NCBI RefSeq assembly: GCF_019048265.1
Contig: NZ_CP077311.1
Coordinates: 656,001 to 720,000 of the forward strand
Origin: Aeromonas sp. FDAARGOS 1405
GTDB lineage: Bacteria; Pseudomonadota; Gammaproteobacteria; Enterobacterales; Aeromonadaceae
Direction of reading: 5' to 3'
DNA: 64,000 nt
The position numbers and the translations under genes were made by a program. The notes below the pieces were generated by a model. The model was given only the letters and a program-made list of their open reading frames with translations. It searched no databases and had not been told where the DNA came from. Shown here in pieces: positions 9,391 through 18,180 of the stretch. How positions within the stretch are numbered: the first letter of the stretch is position 1; each line of letters begins with the position of its first letter.

Positions 9391-9777
9391 ATGAACAAGG
9401 CAAGCGCAAGCGTAATCGGACTGTTAACCCTGATGTCTGTCTCCTCTTTTGCCATGGCGGCCTACACAGGCCCGCAGGAGCAGAACAAGGTCTCCGTTGC
9501 TCAACTGAAAGATCTGGCCGATGACAGCTGGGCCACCCTGGAAGGGAAACTGGTCAAGCATCTGGGCGGCGAGAACTATCTATTCCGCGATGCCAGTGGC
9601 GAGGTTGAGGTCGAAGTGGATCAGGATGTGTGGCGCGGCACCGAAGTGGGTCCGGACGACCTGATCCGCATTCGTGGTGAAGTGGACCACAGCTGGAACA
9701 AGACTGAAGTGGAAGTAGAAACCCTGGAAAAGGTGGGCGCCGCGCCCAAGGCCAAAGGCGGCTTTATTGCCAAATAA
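9391..9777 (+). CDS. YgiW/YdeI (BOF) family periplasmic stress protein
   Basis: Small periplasmic OB-fold protein of the bacterial BOF family (NirD/YgiW/YdeI), members of which affect tolerance to peroxide, cations or host peptides. The ATG at 9391 has AGGAG about 8 nt upstream and gives a signal peptide ending SSFAMA|AYTGP. The mature part has the family core: VAQLKDLADDSWATLEGKLV, ENYLFRDASGEVEVEVD and IRIRGEVD, 128 residues in all. An IS element begins 26 bp after its stop, so it is now cut off from what looks like its own terminator at 11134-11168; its transcripts may run into the IS. Which of YgiW or YdeI it corresponds to is unresolved. Confidence 0.88.
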   Translation: MNKASASVIGLLTLMSVSSFAMAAYTGPQEQNKVSVAQLKDLADDSWATLEGKLVKHLGGENYLFRDASGEVEVEVDQDVWRGTEVGPDDLIRIRGEVDHSWNKTEVEVETLEKVGAAPKAKGGFIAK

Positions 9778-9803
9778 GGCCACTTCTACGATGAACTGGC
9801 CAG

Positions 9804-9829
9804 TGTCTAGTCCTGAAATAGGTTTACAC
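9804..9829. repeat. Left terminal inverted repeat of the IS
   Basis: It starts TGTCTAGTCCTGAA and ends GGTTTACAC; it matches the complement of the right end at 21 of 26 positions. The CCAG target copy ends at 9803. Confidence 0.9.
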
Positions 9830-9852
9830 ATTTTCAACTAGCATTTCTCTAC

Positions 9853-10719
9853 TCAGAACCCCCTATGTACCGCATCGGGGGTTCTGTATTTCAACGCATG
9901 ATGCGGCCGCTCCGCGTTGTAAATATCTACTGCTTCACGCACCATCTCCCGCGCTTGCGCCAAATCCTGCGGGCTTTGCAACAATAACTCTCCTTTCAAA
10001 ATCCCGTTCACCCGCTCCGCCAACGCATTCTGATAACAGTCATACCCATCCGTCATCGAGCATTTCACCCCGTACCGTTCATGTAATGACTGATACAGTC
10101 CCGAGCAATACTGCACGCCACGGTCTGAGTGATGGATTAGCTCCCCGCTGCCACACCGTTGCTTCAGCGCTTTCTTGAACGCCATCGCCACCGACTCCGC
10201 GTGCATCCCTTCGTGCACGTGATGGCCCACTATCTTGCGTGAGTAGGCATCCGTCACCAGGCTCAGGTACAGCGGCCCGCTCCTGGCTGGCAGATAGGTG
10301 ATATCAGCGACCCAGACCTGCTCCGGGGCCACCGGCGTAACCTGCTCTGGTCCCGCTTTGAGCAAGTTGGGATGACGGTAGAAACGGTGAAAACTGTGGG
10401 TGGTCTTGTGATACGCCCGCTTAAGCTGCACCAGCAGGCGGTGCTCGGCCAATATCCGAAACAGCCTGTCCCGCCCGACCTTGAGCCCGCCATCATCCTG
10501 ACCCTGCAGCAGATAATGCAGCTTGCGAGTGCCCACCCGAGGTTGTCGCAGTCGAACCTGACGCACGAAGCGCACCACCTGCAAGCCCTGTGCATGGCGC
10601 TCGTCGGCGACCCGATTGCGCTTGTAGTAAGCCTGCCGGCTTATCCCCAGAAACAGGCAAGCCCTGACAATGGTCAGCCTCTCGACTTGCCGCTGCGAGA
10701 GGACTTGCCGGGTCGCTTT
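9853..10719 (-). CDS. IS3-family transposase OrfB (catalytic part of OrfAB)
   Basis: Catalytic part of the transposase, normally made as the OrfAB fusion by -1 frameshifting rather than from its own start. Frame B is open from the slippery site; the first free ATG/GTG-type codons are further in, so coordinates are taken from the shift point. It has an HTH_21-like segment (RACLFLGISRQAYYKRN) and an rve integrase core with the DDE triad in VWVADITYLP, LIHHSDRGVQY and NALAERVNGILKGEL, with the usual 35-residue spacing before the Glu. Together with the orfA part the fusion is about 410 residues. No internal stop or frameshift is visible. Confidence 0.93.
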   Translation of the reverse strand, partial: KATRQVLSQRQVERLTIVRACLFLGISRQAYYKRNRVADERHAQGLQVVRFVRQVRLRQPRVGTRKLHYLLQGQDDGGLKVGRDRLFRILAEHRLLVQLKRAYHKTTHSFHRFYRHPNLLKAGPEQVTPVAPEQVWVADITYLPARSGPLYLSLVTDAYSRKIVGHHVHEGMHAESVAMAFKKALKQRCGSGELIHHSDRGVQYCSGLYQSLHERYGVKCSMTDGYDCYQNALAERVNGILKGELLLQSPQDLAQAREMVREAVDIYNAERPHHALKYRTPDAVHRGF

Positions 10720-11084
10720 TTTACGATAGAGACGCCGTAGTCATTCTTCAGTACATCGACGACGGCCTCAAAGAACTGGGCTTTCTGACTCATCAGCGCC
10801 AGCTGTTGCTCGAGTTCCTTGATACGCTGCTCGGGCGTCTGGTTGTCGGGGTCTGGCATGGTGATGCTCCTGCCGGCACGAACAGAAGCCCCCTGGCTCC
10901 AATCTTGCCGACCATGTTTACGCAACCATACCAGAACGGTGGAGCGGCCCTGAATGCCATAACGCACCTGAGCCTGTTTGTAGGTGAGCTCGCCTTTTTC
11001 AATCTGCTCGACCAGCGCCAGTTTAAAAGTCAGCGAGTAATCGCGCTGTGTCCGTTTCACACCTTGCCCCATCCGGTTCTCCAT
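10674..11084 (-). CDS. IS3-family OrfA (DNA-binding regulator)
   Basis: 136-residue OrfA protein that binds the IS ends and, as in the family, should restrain transposition when made alone. It has a helix-turn-helix (YKQAQVRYGIQGRSTVLVWLRKHG, about residues 35-58, described here as HTH of the transposase_8 type) and a leucine-rich coiled region (EQRIKELEQQLALM) for multimerisation. Its last 20 or so codons overlap orfB in a different frame. The ATG at 11082-11084 has no clear ribosome-binding site; a second in-frame ATG is four codons later. Confidence 0.9.
   Translation of the reverse strand: MENRMGQGVKRTQRDYSLTFKLALVEQIEKGELTYKQAQVRYGIQGRSTVLVWLRKHGRQDWSQGASVRAGRSITMPDPDNQTPEQRIKELEQQLALMSQKAQFFEAVVDVLKNDYGVSIVKKRPGKSSRSGKSRG
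10716..10722 (-). other. Programmed -1 frameshift heptamer A AAA AAG
   Basis: On the minus strand the zero-frame codons read gtA AAA AAG, the classic X XXY YYZ slippery sequence of IS3-family elements. Slipping back one base here joins orfA to orfB and gives the full transposase. Confidence 0.9.
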
Positions 11085-11099
11085 TTATTGGGAGGAAAG

Positions 11100-11125
11100 G
11101 TGTAAACCATATTCAGGACGGGACA
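11100..11125. repeat. Right terminal inverted repeat of the IS
   Basis: Its complement starts TGTCCCGTCCTGAA and ends GGTTTACAC, matching the left end. The second CCAG target copy follows at 11126-11129. Confidence 0.9.
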
Positions 11126-11133
11126 CCAGACGT

Positions 11134-11168
11134 AAAAAGGGCGCTGTTGAAAGCGCCCTTTTCTTTTT
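11134..11168. terminator. Bidirectional terminator beside the IS
   Basis: AAAAGGGCGCT-loop-AGCGCCCTTTT followed by a T-rich tract on the plus strand and preceded by an A-tract. It terminates mltC on the minus strand, and before the IS arrived it lay about 30 bp after the BOF-family gene. Confidence 0.88.
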
Positions 11169-11189
11169 TCTGTCGACGACTGCAACCAG

Positions 11190-12293
11190 TTAACCGGAGC
11201 GGCTGGCAAAACTGCGTTTGAATCCCTTCTCGGCCTGATTGACCTTGTAGAGATAGCGCCGTGCCTCTGCCTTGGGATGCTGTTCGGTCAGTACCTGATA
11301 GACCGCCTCGGGGGAGAGCTGGTTGATCATGCCGGGGGCCGCCTTGCGATCGCTGGAGAAGGTGTTGAGCACCCCGCCAGCACCGCCGTTATAGGCGGAG
11401 ATCACCGCATAGCGGCGGGACTGGGGATCCTGGATATCTGCCAGATAGACGGTCTGCAACAGGTGCAGATAGGCGGTACCGACATCGATGTTGTAAGCCG
11501 GATTAAACAGGTCTTCCCGGGTAGGCTGACCACTCTTACCCTTGACCCGCACATAGACATCACGACCCGCGGTAGCCGGGATCACCTGCATCAGTCCATA
11601 AGCATTCGCATGGCTCACCGCATAGGGGTTGAAGCTGCTCTCGGTCTTGATCACCGCATAGATCAGGCTTTCAGAGACCCCGTATTTGCGGGAAGCTTCA
11701 CGGATCAGGCTGGCATACTTGTAGCCCCGCCTGTCTTCGTGGTTGGCCACCATGGGAATATCGACGAAGAAGATGGTGCGAATCCCCAGTGTACGCTTCT
11801 TCATCGCAGTGTTGAGCAGATAGTCGGCGTAGCGCTCGGCACGCCAGGATGAACGAATAGGCTGGCGCTGATTGTCCAGCACCTGACCGTAGAGGAAAGG
11901 CTCGCCACCGGGCATGATTTCCCGATCGGAGTAAAGGTCCACTTCGGCTGGATCGTCCGGAGTAAGCAGGGTCTCGATAATGGCGCGACGCAGGTGAGCG
12001 CGCGGGTCGATGCCGGAGACAGTCTCGACCATGATATGGCCGCTGGAGAAGTCAATATGGGCCCGGCTCTTGTACTGATCCGTGTATTTGACGTAGTCAA
12101 ACTTGCCCGCAAACAGCGCCTCTCGTCCCCATATCTCGTTCACATTATGGGAAAGCGCACTGATCATGTGTTCAAAACCGCGGATGTCCTTGCCGTTGAC
12201 GAGATCGTCATCCTCACTCCCGCTGGGCTTGGGGGAGGATGAGCAGGCAGAGAGAAATAGCAGGGTGCACAGCAGCCAGAAAATTCGGCCCAT
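11190..12293 (-). CDS. mltC: Membrane-bound lytic murein transglycosylase C
   Basis: Outer-membrane lipoprotein that cleaves glycan strands of peptidoglycan with formation of 1,6-anhydromuramic ends. The ATG at 12291-12293, preceded by GAGG, gives a lipoprotein signal with lipobox LFLSAC (Cys16). The middle is the MltC-specific domain, and the C-terminal SLT domain (about 200-350) contains the catalytic Glu in IKTESSFNPYAVS, then ANAYGLMQVIPATAG and YNGGAGGVLN. The 367 residues are close to the usual MltC length. It is the last gene of mutY-yggX-mltC, the same order as in E. coli, with 114 bp separating it from yggX. Confidence 0.96.
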   Translation of the reverse strand: MGRIFWLLCTLLFLSACSSSPKPSGSEDDDLVNGKDIRGFEHMISALSHNVNEIWGREALFAGKFDYVKYTDQYKSRAHIDFSSGHIMVETVSGIDPRAHLRRAIIETLLTPDDPAEVDLYSDREIMPGGEPFLYGQVLDNQRQPIRSSWRAERYADYLLNTAMKKRTLGIRTIFFVDIPMVANHEDRRGYKYASLIREASRKYGVSESLIYAVIKTESSFNPYAVSHANAYGLMQVIPATAGRDVYVRVKGKSGQPTREDLFNPAYNIDVGTAYLHLLQTVYLADIQDPQSRRYAVISAYNGGAGGVLNTFSSDRKAAPGMINQLSPEAVYQVLTEQHPKAEARRYLYKVNQAEKGFKRSFASRSG

Positions 12294-12407
12294 AGGATCC
12301 TCAAACCGGGCGGCACTGCCGCCCATCATTCATATGCCGCGAGTCAACAAGGGGAGGCTAGCCACCTTTGGCCCACTCCCCGCTCACAGGTACTACAGTT
12401 CAATCGT

Positions 12408-12680
12408 TTACTGGCTGGGAGGGGTGTAACCTTCGATCTGCACTTCACCTGCATCAAACAGATAGCTGACCATCTCTTTTTCCAGCAGTTGGCGATGCTC
12501 AAGATTCATCATGTTGAGCTTTTTCTCGTTGATCAGCATCACCTGCTTCTTCTGCCACTCGGCCCAGGCTTCCTTGCTGATGTTGTCAAAAATCCGCTTG
12601 CCGAGCTCACCGGGATAGAGTTGGAAATCCAGACCCGGGCCCTCTTTTTTCAGGCGTTGGCAAAATACAGTACGGCTCAT
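12408..12680 (-). CDS. yggX: YggX family Fe(II)-trafficking protein
   Basis: 90-residue cytoplasmic protein thought to protect iron-sulfur clusters and to move Fe(II); in enteric bacteria it is under SoxRS control. Family features are the start MSRTVFCQ with the single key cysteine (Cys7), [20 protein letters not shown], and the C-terminal [10 protein letters not shown]. It starts 8 bp after the mutY stop. MutY itself carries an iron-sulfur cluster, which fits the conserved pairing. Confidence 0.96.
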   Translation of the reverse strand: MSRTVFCQRLKKEGPGLDFQLYPGELGKRIFDNISKEAWAEWQKKQVMLINEKKLNMMNLEHRQLLEKEMVSYLFDAGEVQIEGYTPPSQ

Positions 12681-12688
12681 GTTGACCT

Positions 12689-13741
12689 CTATGGTTGTAA
12701 CTCTGGATAGGCGAGCAGACGGGCCGTGGCGGCCGCCAGCCCCACCTCGGCAGGATGGCGTAAGTTATACCAGAGTCGGTTATCTGCTTCCATGAGCCGC
12801 AGCGGCTGCGCCTCATCAATGTCAATCAGCAACGGCTGGATATCGAGGTGGAAGTGACTGAATGTATGGCGAAAACCGGCCAGTTCACGATAACCGTGAT
12901 AACTCAGGCCAAGGGACGCCAGCAGACCCTCCACCTCCGCCAGCGAAGCCGCCTGCGGGAAGCAGTAGAGCCCGCCCCAGATCCCCTGTGGCAGCCGCTT
13001 CTCCAGCAGCAACTCATCGCCATGGCGGATCAGCAACATGATGCCATCCCGTGCCGTAATGCTCTTTTTCGGCTTGCTATTGGGGTAGGCGGTGGGCTTG
13101 CCTTGCGACAGCCCCTGGCAATCGGTCCGCACCGGACAGCGATCACAGGCAGGCTTGCTGCGGGTGCAGATCGTCGCTCCGATATCCATCATTGCCTGAT
13201 TGTATTGCGCCACACCCAGCTTGGGAGTGAGCCGGATGGCGATCTCCCACAGCTCGTTCTCCACCTGTTTCTGGCCGGGCCAGCCCGGCAGCGCAAGCCA
13301 GCGGGTGAGCACCCGCTTCACGTTGCCATCAAGGATGGCGTGAGGCTGACCAAGAGAGAGCGACAACACGGCCCCGGCGGTTGAGCGACCAATGCCCGGC
13401 AGCGCCACCACCTCGTCAAAGCGCTCGGGAAAGAGGCCGTGGTGGTGATCGCGGATCTGCTGGGCCGCCTTGTGCAGATTGCGGGCCCGGGCATAGTAGC
13501 CAAGCCCGGTCCAGTGGTGCAGCACCTCGTCGACGGGGGCATCAGCCAGTGCCACCACATCGGGGAAGCGTGCCATAAAACGTTGGTAATAGGGGATCAC
13601 GGTAGCGACCTGAGTCTGCTGCAGCATGATCTCTGAGACCCAGACCCGGTAAGGGGTCTTCTCCTGCTGCCAGGGCAGGGTTTTGCGGCCATGAAGCTGG
13701 TACCACTCCAGAACCCTGCTTGCGAAGGTTGATTGATTCAC
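12689..13741 (-). CDS. mutY: A/G-specific adenine glycosylase
   Basis: Base-excision enzyme that removes adenine mispaired with 8-oxoguanine. The HhH-GPD domain shows the catalytic glutamate region ([20 protein letters not shown]), the hairpin [16 protein letters not shown] with the catalytic Asp in [12 protein letters not shown], and the 4Fe-4S loop C-x6-C-x2-C-x5-C ([17 protein letters not shown]). The C-terminal NUDIX-like domain that reads 8-oxoG follows ([21 protein letters not shown]). The start is a GTG at 13739-13741, giving [18 protein letters not shown], which aligns with the E. coli start. 350 residues is normal length. Confidence 0.96.
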   Translation of the reverse strand: MNQSTFASRVLEWYQLHGRKTLPWQQEKTPYRVWVSEIMLQQTQVATVIPYYQRFMARFPDVVALADAPVDEVLHHWTGLGYYARARNLHKAAQQIRDHHHGLFPERFDEVVALPGIGRSTAGAVLSLSLGQPHAILDGNVKRVLTRWLALPGWPGQKQVENELWEIAIRLTPKLGVAQYNQAMMDIGATICTRSKPACDRCPVRTDCQGLSQGKPTAYPNSKPKKSITARDGIMLLIRHGDELLLEKRLPQGIWGGLYCFPQAASLAEVEGLLASLGLSYHGYRELAGFRHTFSHFHLDIQPLLIDIDEAQPLRLMEADNRLWYNLRHPAEVGLAAATARLLAYPELQP

Positions 13742-13972
13742 GTTGTTCTCATGTCGTTGATATATGGGGAACTCTGCGGTTCCTTCGGCTCATCTGGCCT
13801 GCACGGGCATAAAGTCATCCGGCACGCCAGCTGTCTTGTGCGGCAGCGTAAGGCCTCGCCACGCCCAAGTCAAAGCCCTGCTGACTGGCGCTGTGGGCAG
13901 GTGGTGGTCAGGCAGCAAAGCGGTCACAAAGACGATATACTCGGCCCCACGATTGATGACGGGAGAGACGGT

Positions 13973-15211
13973 TTGCAGACTTATCTGGTTGGGGGCGCAG
14001 TGCGGGATCGCCTGCTGGGATTGCCGCAGGGCGACAGGGATCATCTGGTGGTCGGTGCCACCGTGGAGCAGATGCTGGCGCTGGGTTTTACCCAGGTCGG
14101 TCGCGACTTTCCGGTGTTTCTTCACCCCAAAACCCAGCAGGAGTATGCCCTCGCCCGTACCGAACGCAAACAGGGTCAGGGCTACACCGGCTTTGTCTGC
14201 CACGCCGCCCCCGATGTGACGCTGGAACAGGATTTGCTGCGCCGGGATCTCACCATCAACGCCATCGCCGAGGATGATCAGGGCCAGCTCCATGATCCCT
14301 ACGGCGGCATCAAGGATTTGGAAAAGCGGCTGCTGCGCCACGTCTCCCCCGCCTTTGCCGAAGATCCATTGCGCATCCTGCGGGTTGCCCGCTTCGCCGC
14401 CCGCTTCCACGCTCAGGGCTTTACCGTAGCACCGGAAACCCTCGCCCTGATGAGCGAGATGACGGCCGCTGGCGAGCTGGCCCACCTCACGCCGGAGCGA
14501 GTCTGGAAGGAGCTGGAAAAGGTGCTGATGGGGCCAACCCCGCAGATCTTTATCGAGGTGCTGCGCAAGTGCGGCGCCCTCAAGGCGCTTTTCCCCGAAA
14601 TCGATGCCTTGTTTGGCGTCCCCGCCCCGGCCAAGTGGCACCCGGAGATCGACACCGGCATCCACACCCTGATGGTGCTGGAGCAGGCGTGCCGGATCTC
14701 CCCCGAGCTGACCGTCCGCTTTGCCGCCCTCTGCCATGATCTCGGCAAGGGAGTGACCCCCAAGGAGTTCTGGCCCAGCCATCATGGTCACGGCCAAAAG
14801 GGGCTGCCGCTTATTCGCGCCCTGTGCGAACGGTTCCGGGTACCCAACGAGTGCCGGGATCTGGCGCTGCTGGTGAGCGATCTGCACACCCACATCCACA
14901 TCGCCTTTGAGCTCAAGCCCGCCACCCTGCTCAAGGTGTTCGACAAGGCAGATGCCTGGCGTCGCCCCGAGCGCTTTGCCCAGCTGCTGGATGCCTGTCG
15001 CGCCGACTTCCACGGTCGTACCGGTTTCGAGGAGCGGGTCTACGCCGAGCCGGACTACGTGGCCGAAGCGCTGGCTGCCGCCCAAGCGGTGCCGGTGAAA
15101 GAGATAGTGGCAGCCGGTTTCAAAGGGGAAGAGATCAAGGAGCAGCTCGCCAAAAAGCGGACCGATGCCATCAGCCGCATCAAGGATGAGTGGACCTTTA
15201 TCGAAGAGTAA
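13973..15211 (+). CDS. cca: Multifunctional CCA tRNA nucleotidyltransferase
   Basis: Adds or repairs the 3' CCA of tRNAs; the gammaproteobacterial form also has an HD domain with phosphodiesterase/phosphatase activity. The start is taken as TTG at 13973 (protein begins with [15 protein letters not shown] after the initiator), because GGGAGAG lies just upstream and this gives 412 residues, the E. coli length; an open frame upstream of this overlaps mutY and has no family similarity. Motifs: GGAVRD (nucleotide binding), the DxD-type acidic pair [32 protein letters not shown] and the HD signature CHDLGKG. A long hairpin with T-run follows. Confidence 0.94.
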   Translation: MQTYLVGGAVRDRLLGLPQGDRDHLVVGATVEQMLALGFTQVGRDFPVFLHPKTQQEYALARTERKQGQGYTGFVCHAAPDVTLEQDLLRRDLTINAIAEDDQGQLHDPYGGIKDLEKRLLRHVSPAFAEDPLRILRVARFAARFHAQGFTVAPETLALMSEMTAAGELAHLTPERVWKELEKVLMGPTPQIFIEVLRKCGALKALFPEIDALFGVPAPAKWHPEIDTGIHTLMVLEQACRISPELTVRFAALCHDLGKGVTPKEFWPSHHGHGQKGLPLIRALCERFRVPNECRDLALLVSDLHTHIHIAFELKPATLLKVFDKADAWRRPERFAQLLDACRADFHGRTGFEERVYAEPDYVAEALAAAQAVPVKEIVAAGFKGEEIKEQLAKKRTDAISRIKDEWTFIEE

Positions 15212-15228
15212 CCTCGGCCCCATAACAG

Positions 15229-15283
15229 ACGGCCGCCCTGATGATGAGCTCCGCAAGGAGAGCATCGCCAGGGCGGCCGTTTT
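15229..15283 (+). terminator. Long-hairpin terminator of cca
   Basis: Outer arms ACGGCCGCCCTG and CAGGGCGGCCGT pair perfectly, inner arms (GATGAGCTCC / GGAGAGCATC) pair imperfectly around a GCAA tetraloop, and TTTT follows. Confidence 0.8.
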
Positions 15284-15330
15284 GCATCCAGGTTTGCATA
15301 GGAAGGGGTGTCAGCCCCCTTCTGATGCCG

Positions 15331-16929
15331 TTATGCGGGACCAATTCGCTCCATCAGGCTCATATGGGATGAGCCATCGTGGCGCTTGAGGTTCTGACGA
15401 TACTCGAACTGGCGCTGGCTCTCTTGCTTGAGCCCCAGTATCAGCGAATAGCACATGGCCAACATGATCACCGAGAACGGAAGCGCGGCTATAATGCTGG
15501 CCGCCTGCAAGGCTGCCAGGCCGCCGGAGACCAGCAGGATGGCCGCAACCAGCCCCTGCCCAAGACCCCATACTGCGCGGTGCAACACCGGCGGCTCCTG
15601 ATCACCGATGGAGAGCAGAGTGGTGATGACCAGCGTGCCCGAGTCACTGGAGGTGATGAAGTAGGTGCAGATGAGCAGGGTCAGCACAGCCTTGGCGATC
15701 CAGCCGAAGGTATCCCAGTGCAGCAGTTCGACCGTCTTGTAAAGCGCCAGCGTCACATCCTGATTGACCGCAGCCACCACACCGCCACCACCAAACAGCT
15801 CCAGATTCATCGCCGTACCGCCAAACACGGTGAGCCAGAACATGCCGAGCAGCGAGGGCACCAGCAGCACGCCGAGCACAAACTCGCGGATAGTACGCCC
15901 CTTGGAGATGCGGGCGATAAACATGCCGACAAACGGCGCCCAGGCAATCCACCAGCCCCAGTAAAACGCCGTCCAGCTCGACTGCCAGGCCGAAGTGCCG
16001 TTGGCCTCGGTGTTGGTCCAGAAGCTCAGTTTGACGATGTTCTGCAGGTAATCACCAATGTTCTGCACATAGGCGTTGAGGATATAGGTGGTCGGCCCCA
16101 ACACCAGAAAGAGCGCAAGCACGAACACGCTCAGCCAGATATTGAGCTCAGAGAGGATCTTCACCCCGCGCCCGACCCCGGAGACTGCGGACAGAGTGGC
16201 GATCAGGCTAATGCCACCAATCAGCCAAAGCTGGTTGGATTGCGATACGTCCATGCCGAACATCTGGTTGAGACCGGTATTCATCTGGGAGACCCCCAGA
16301 CCGAGGGAGGTCGCCACCCCGAACACGGTACCGAACACAGCCAGCACATCGGCCGCATGGCCCCAGAAGCCGTAGATCCGCTCGCCAAGGATGGGATAAA
16401 GCACAGAGCGGATCGCCAGCGGCAACTTGCGGCGATAACTGAAGAAGGCCAGCGACAGGCCAACGATCACATAGATTGCCCAAGGGTGCAGACCCCAATG
16501 GAAGAAGGTGAGGCGCATAGCGATCTGGGCCGCTTCCGGGGTCATCCCTTCGGTAATGAATGGATTGCCCTGCAGATGGTTCATCGGCTCGGCAATGCTC
16601 CAGAACACCAGACCGATACCCATGCCCGCGCTAAAAAGCATGGAGAACCAGGCGAAGTAGCCGAACTCCGGTACCTGGTCGTCGTCACCCAGCCGGATGC
16701 TGCCAAAACGGCTGAACATCAGGTAGACAGCGAAGAACAGGAACAGGGCGACTACCAGAATGTAGTACCACTTGAACCCGGCAATAATCTGATCCTTGGC
16801 ACCGACAAACCAGGCGGCTGCGGTATCGGGAACAAAAACGCCAAACAGTAAAAACAGGGTGATAACGGTGAGGGCCGTCATGGCCATGGTGGGGTTGAGG
16901 CCTTTCAATAGCCCTTTGCTTGCTCGCAT
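15331..16929 (-). CDS. BCCT-family betaine/choline-type transporter
   Basis: Twelve-helix secondary transporter for quaternary ammonium osmolytes (glycine betaine, choline or related). 532 residues with the family start LNPTMAMTALTVITLFLLFG, an aromatic-rich segment FGYFAWFSMLFSAGMGIGLVFWSIAEP near residues 90-115, the substrate-pocket block FYWGWWIAWAPFVGMFIARIS, and FITSSDSGTLVI in a later helix. The GMGIGLVFWS form (glycine-rich, with Met rather than Asp) is more typical of sodium-coupled betaine carriers than of proton-coupled BetT. It follows a small unknown gene after 9 bp and lies divergent from a CosR-like regulator, an order like the Vibrio opuD-cosR pair. Confidence 0.9.
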   Translation of the reverse strand: MRASKGLLKGLNPTMAMTALTVITLFLLFGVFVPDTAAAWFVGAKDQIIAGFKWYYILVVALFLFFAVYLMFSRFGSIRLGDDDQVPEFGYFAWFSMLFSAGMGIGLVFWSIAEPMNHLQGNPFITEGMTPEAAQIAMRLTFFHWGLHPWAIYVIVGLSLAFFSYRRKLPLAIRSVLYPILGERIYGFWGHAADVLAVFGTVFGVATSLGLGVSQMNTGLNQMFGMDVSQSNQLWLIGGISLIATLSAVSGVGRGVKILSELNIWLSVFVLALFLVLGPTTYILNAYVQNIGDYLQNIVKLSFWTNTEANGTSAWQSSWTAFYWGWWIAWAPFVGMFIARISKGRTIREFVLGVLLVPSLLGMFWLTVFGGTAMNLELFGGGGVVAAVNQDVTLALYKTVELLHWDTFGWIAKAVLTLLICTYFITSSDSGTLVITTLLSIGDQEPPVLHRAVWGLGQGLVAAILLVSGGLAALQAASIIAALPFSVIMLAMCYSLILGLKQESQRQFEYRQNLKRHDGSSHMSLMERIGPA

Positions 16930-16938
16930 CCAGCCTCC

Positions 16939-17466
16939 TTAGTCGTTGTTGAAAAAGTCTTCGCCCACATGATCACCGGCCCCGCCGATAGCGCGATAGA
17001 CCAGCTTGCCAGCTGCTTGTTCGCGGTGATCCACCAGCGAAACCGAGGGCTGGCCATTCACGGCGTGACGCTTGCCGAGGAAGATGGCCATGGGGACGCC
17101 CAGATTGGAGATACCGCTGGTGATCCAGAGCCGGTTGAAGTCGTAAGAGCCACCGATGAACTCCAACTGGGCCAGGCCGGTATCTAGGCCGGTCAGATAG
17201 AAGTTCATGGCACTTTCGTCAGGAAAGAGGTGCACCAGCACATAGGCGTAGCGCAATTCGTTCACCAACTCCTTTAGGTTGAAAGTACCTGTCTCACTAC
17301 AAGAGAGGGGTAACTCACCATCATAGTGGTGTACCTTGAGGTTGTTCGGGTCTTCATCATAGGCAGGCTGATAGCGCACAAAAGCCGAGGTATCCGGCAG
17401 TTCGTAGCGCACTCTGACCACACGTAACTCGGCCACCAGAGACTTGATATCCAGCTCGTCATTCAT
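16939..17466 (-). CDS. Conserved-looking unknown protein co-transcribed with BCCT transporter
   Basis: About 175 residues; not recognised. The ATG at 17464-17466 (MNDELDIKS) is 7-8 nt after GAGGAG; an ATG one codon earlier and a TTG further up are less well placed. The sequence is soluble-looking and acidic, without signal peptide or transmembrane segment, with motifs VRVRYELPDTSAFVRY, ELVNELRYAYVLVHLFPDES and LGVPMAIFLGKRHAV. Its stop is 9 bp before the BCCT start, so the two are surely one transcript. It may modulate or sense transport, but nothing in the sequence shows a mechanism. Confidence 0.8.
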   Translation of the reverse strand: MNDELDIKSLVAELRVVRVRYELPDTSAFVRYQPAYDEDPNNLKVHHYDGELPLSCSETGTFNLKELVNELRYAYVLVHLFPDESAMNFYLTGLDTGLAQLEFIGGSYDFNRLWITSGISNLGVPMAIFLGKRHAVNGQPSVSLVDHREQAAGKLVYRAIGGAGDHVGEDFFNND

Positions 17467-17629
17467 CATTTCGCTCCTCAAATGTCAGGGTGAATTCCGT
17501 GAAATGCCCGTCAACCTAACACAAAATTAATTAGAGCAAAAATCATTACAACAAAAACCATATTGACCTTGTAACGAATTAGGCGGAAAATTTTGCGCCT
17601 CTCCATAGCCCTCTAATGACGCACACCCC
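17467..17629. promoter_or_regulatory. Divergent promoter region with near-perfect palindrome
   Basis: A/T-rich region between the BCCT operon and the MarR-type gene. AGGCGGAAAA/TTTTGCGCCT at 17581-17600 is a 20-bp palindrome with one mismatched pair, 30 bp before the regulator's ATG. A second inverted pair, ATTACAA (17545-17551) and TTGTAAC (17569-17575), lies upstream. TTGACC at 17563 could be a -35 for the regulator. Palindromes of this kind fit a MarR-family operator. Confidence 0.5.
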
Positions 17630-18109
17630 ATGGAAAAACATGATGAAGTGCTGGTTGCTCTGCGCCAGATTATTCGTGCCATCGACATGCACTCCAGGCG
17701 CCTGATCAAAGAAGCCGGGCTCACCTCTCCGCAACTCTTGCTGCTCAAAGGGATCGACGAGCTGGGACAGATCTCCATGCGCCAGCTGGCCGATCACACC
17801 AACATGAGCCAGGCCACCGCCACCACCATCATGGACCGATTGGAGAGCCGCCAACTGGTGCAGCGCATTCGCAGCAATACCGACAAGCGCAAGGTTCACG
17901 CGACACTGACTGACGCAGGCCGCGCCCTGCTGGCTCAGGCCCCTACCCCGCTGCAAGAGCGCTTCATCCAACGTTTTCAGGCGCTGGAAGCGTGGGAGCA
18001 GACCCTGCTGCTCTCCTCCCTGCAACGCATCTCCACCATGATGAATGCAGACGAAATCGACGCTGCCCCGGTGCTGAGCGTCAGACCCCTGACCGAAGAG
18101 CAAGCTTAA
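17630..18109 (+). CDS. cosR: MarR-family regulator, CosR-like
   Basis: 159-residue winged-helix regulator. The order MEKHDEVLVALRQIIRAIDMHS, LTSPQLLLLKGIDELG, the recognition part ISMRQLADHTNMSQATATT and the wing NTDKRKVHATLT are typical of MarR proteins, and the N-terminal half recalls Vibrio CosR, which represses compatible-solute synthesis and transport genes and sits beside a BCCT gene there too. The divergent placement to the BCCT operon supports that role. The CosR name rests on remembered similarity and synteny; it could be a more general MarR protein. Confidence 0.82.
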   Translation: MEKHDEVLVALRQIIRAIDMHSRRLIKEAGLTSPQLLLLKGIDELGQISMRQLADHTNMSQATATTIMDRLESRQLVQRIRSNTDKRKVHATLTDAGRALLAQAPTPLQERFIQRFQALEAWEQTLLLSSLQRISTMMNADEIDAAPVLSVRPLTEEQA

Positions 18110-18133
18110 ACAGCCACAGAATGACAGACATAA

Positions 18134-18158
18134 AAAAAGCTCCCGACCGGGAGCTTTT
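18134..18158. terminator. Bidirectional terminator, cosR / yjaG
   Basis: AAAGCTCCC-loop-GGGAGCTTTT with an A-tract on the left and T-tract on the right, between two convergent genes. Confidence 0.88.
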
Positions 18159-18180
18159 GTCTATCAGGCACCGGAGATAA

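Larger units (their letters stand above)
9804..11125 (-). mobile_element. Complete IS3-family insertion sequence, 1322 bp
   Basis: The element runs TGTC...GACA, carries imperfect 26-bp terminal inverted repeats with 21 identities, and is flanked by a 4-bp direct repeat CCAG (9800-9803 and 11126-11129), the size range of IS3-family target duplications. It encodes two overlapping minus-strand frames, orfA and orfB, joined by an A6G slippery heptamer. Both frames are uninterrupted, so the copy may be mobile. It inserted between the BOF-family gene and the terminator shared with mltC. The IS3 subgroup and any ISfinder name need a database comparison. Confidence 0.95.

Noticed and set aside
13733..13972. 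80-codon extension in front of cca
   Set aside because: It overlaps mutY and has no similarity to CCA enzymes; TTG 13973 with GGGAGAG gives the family length.
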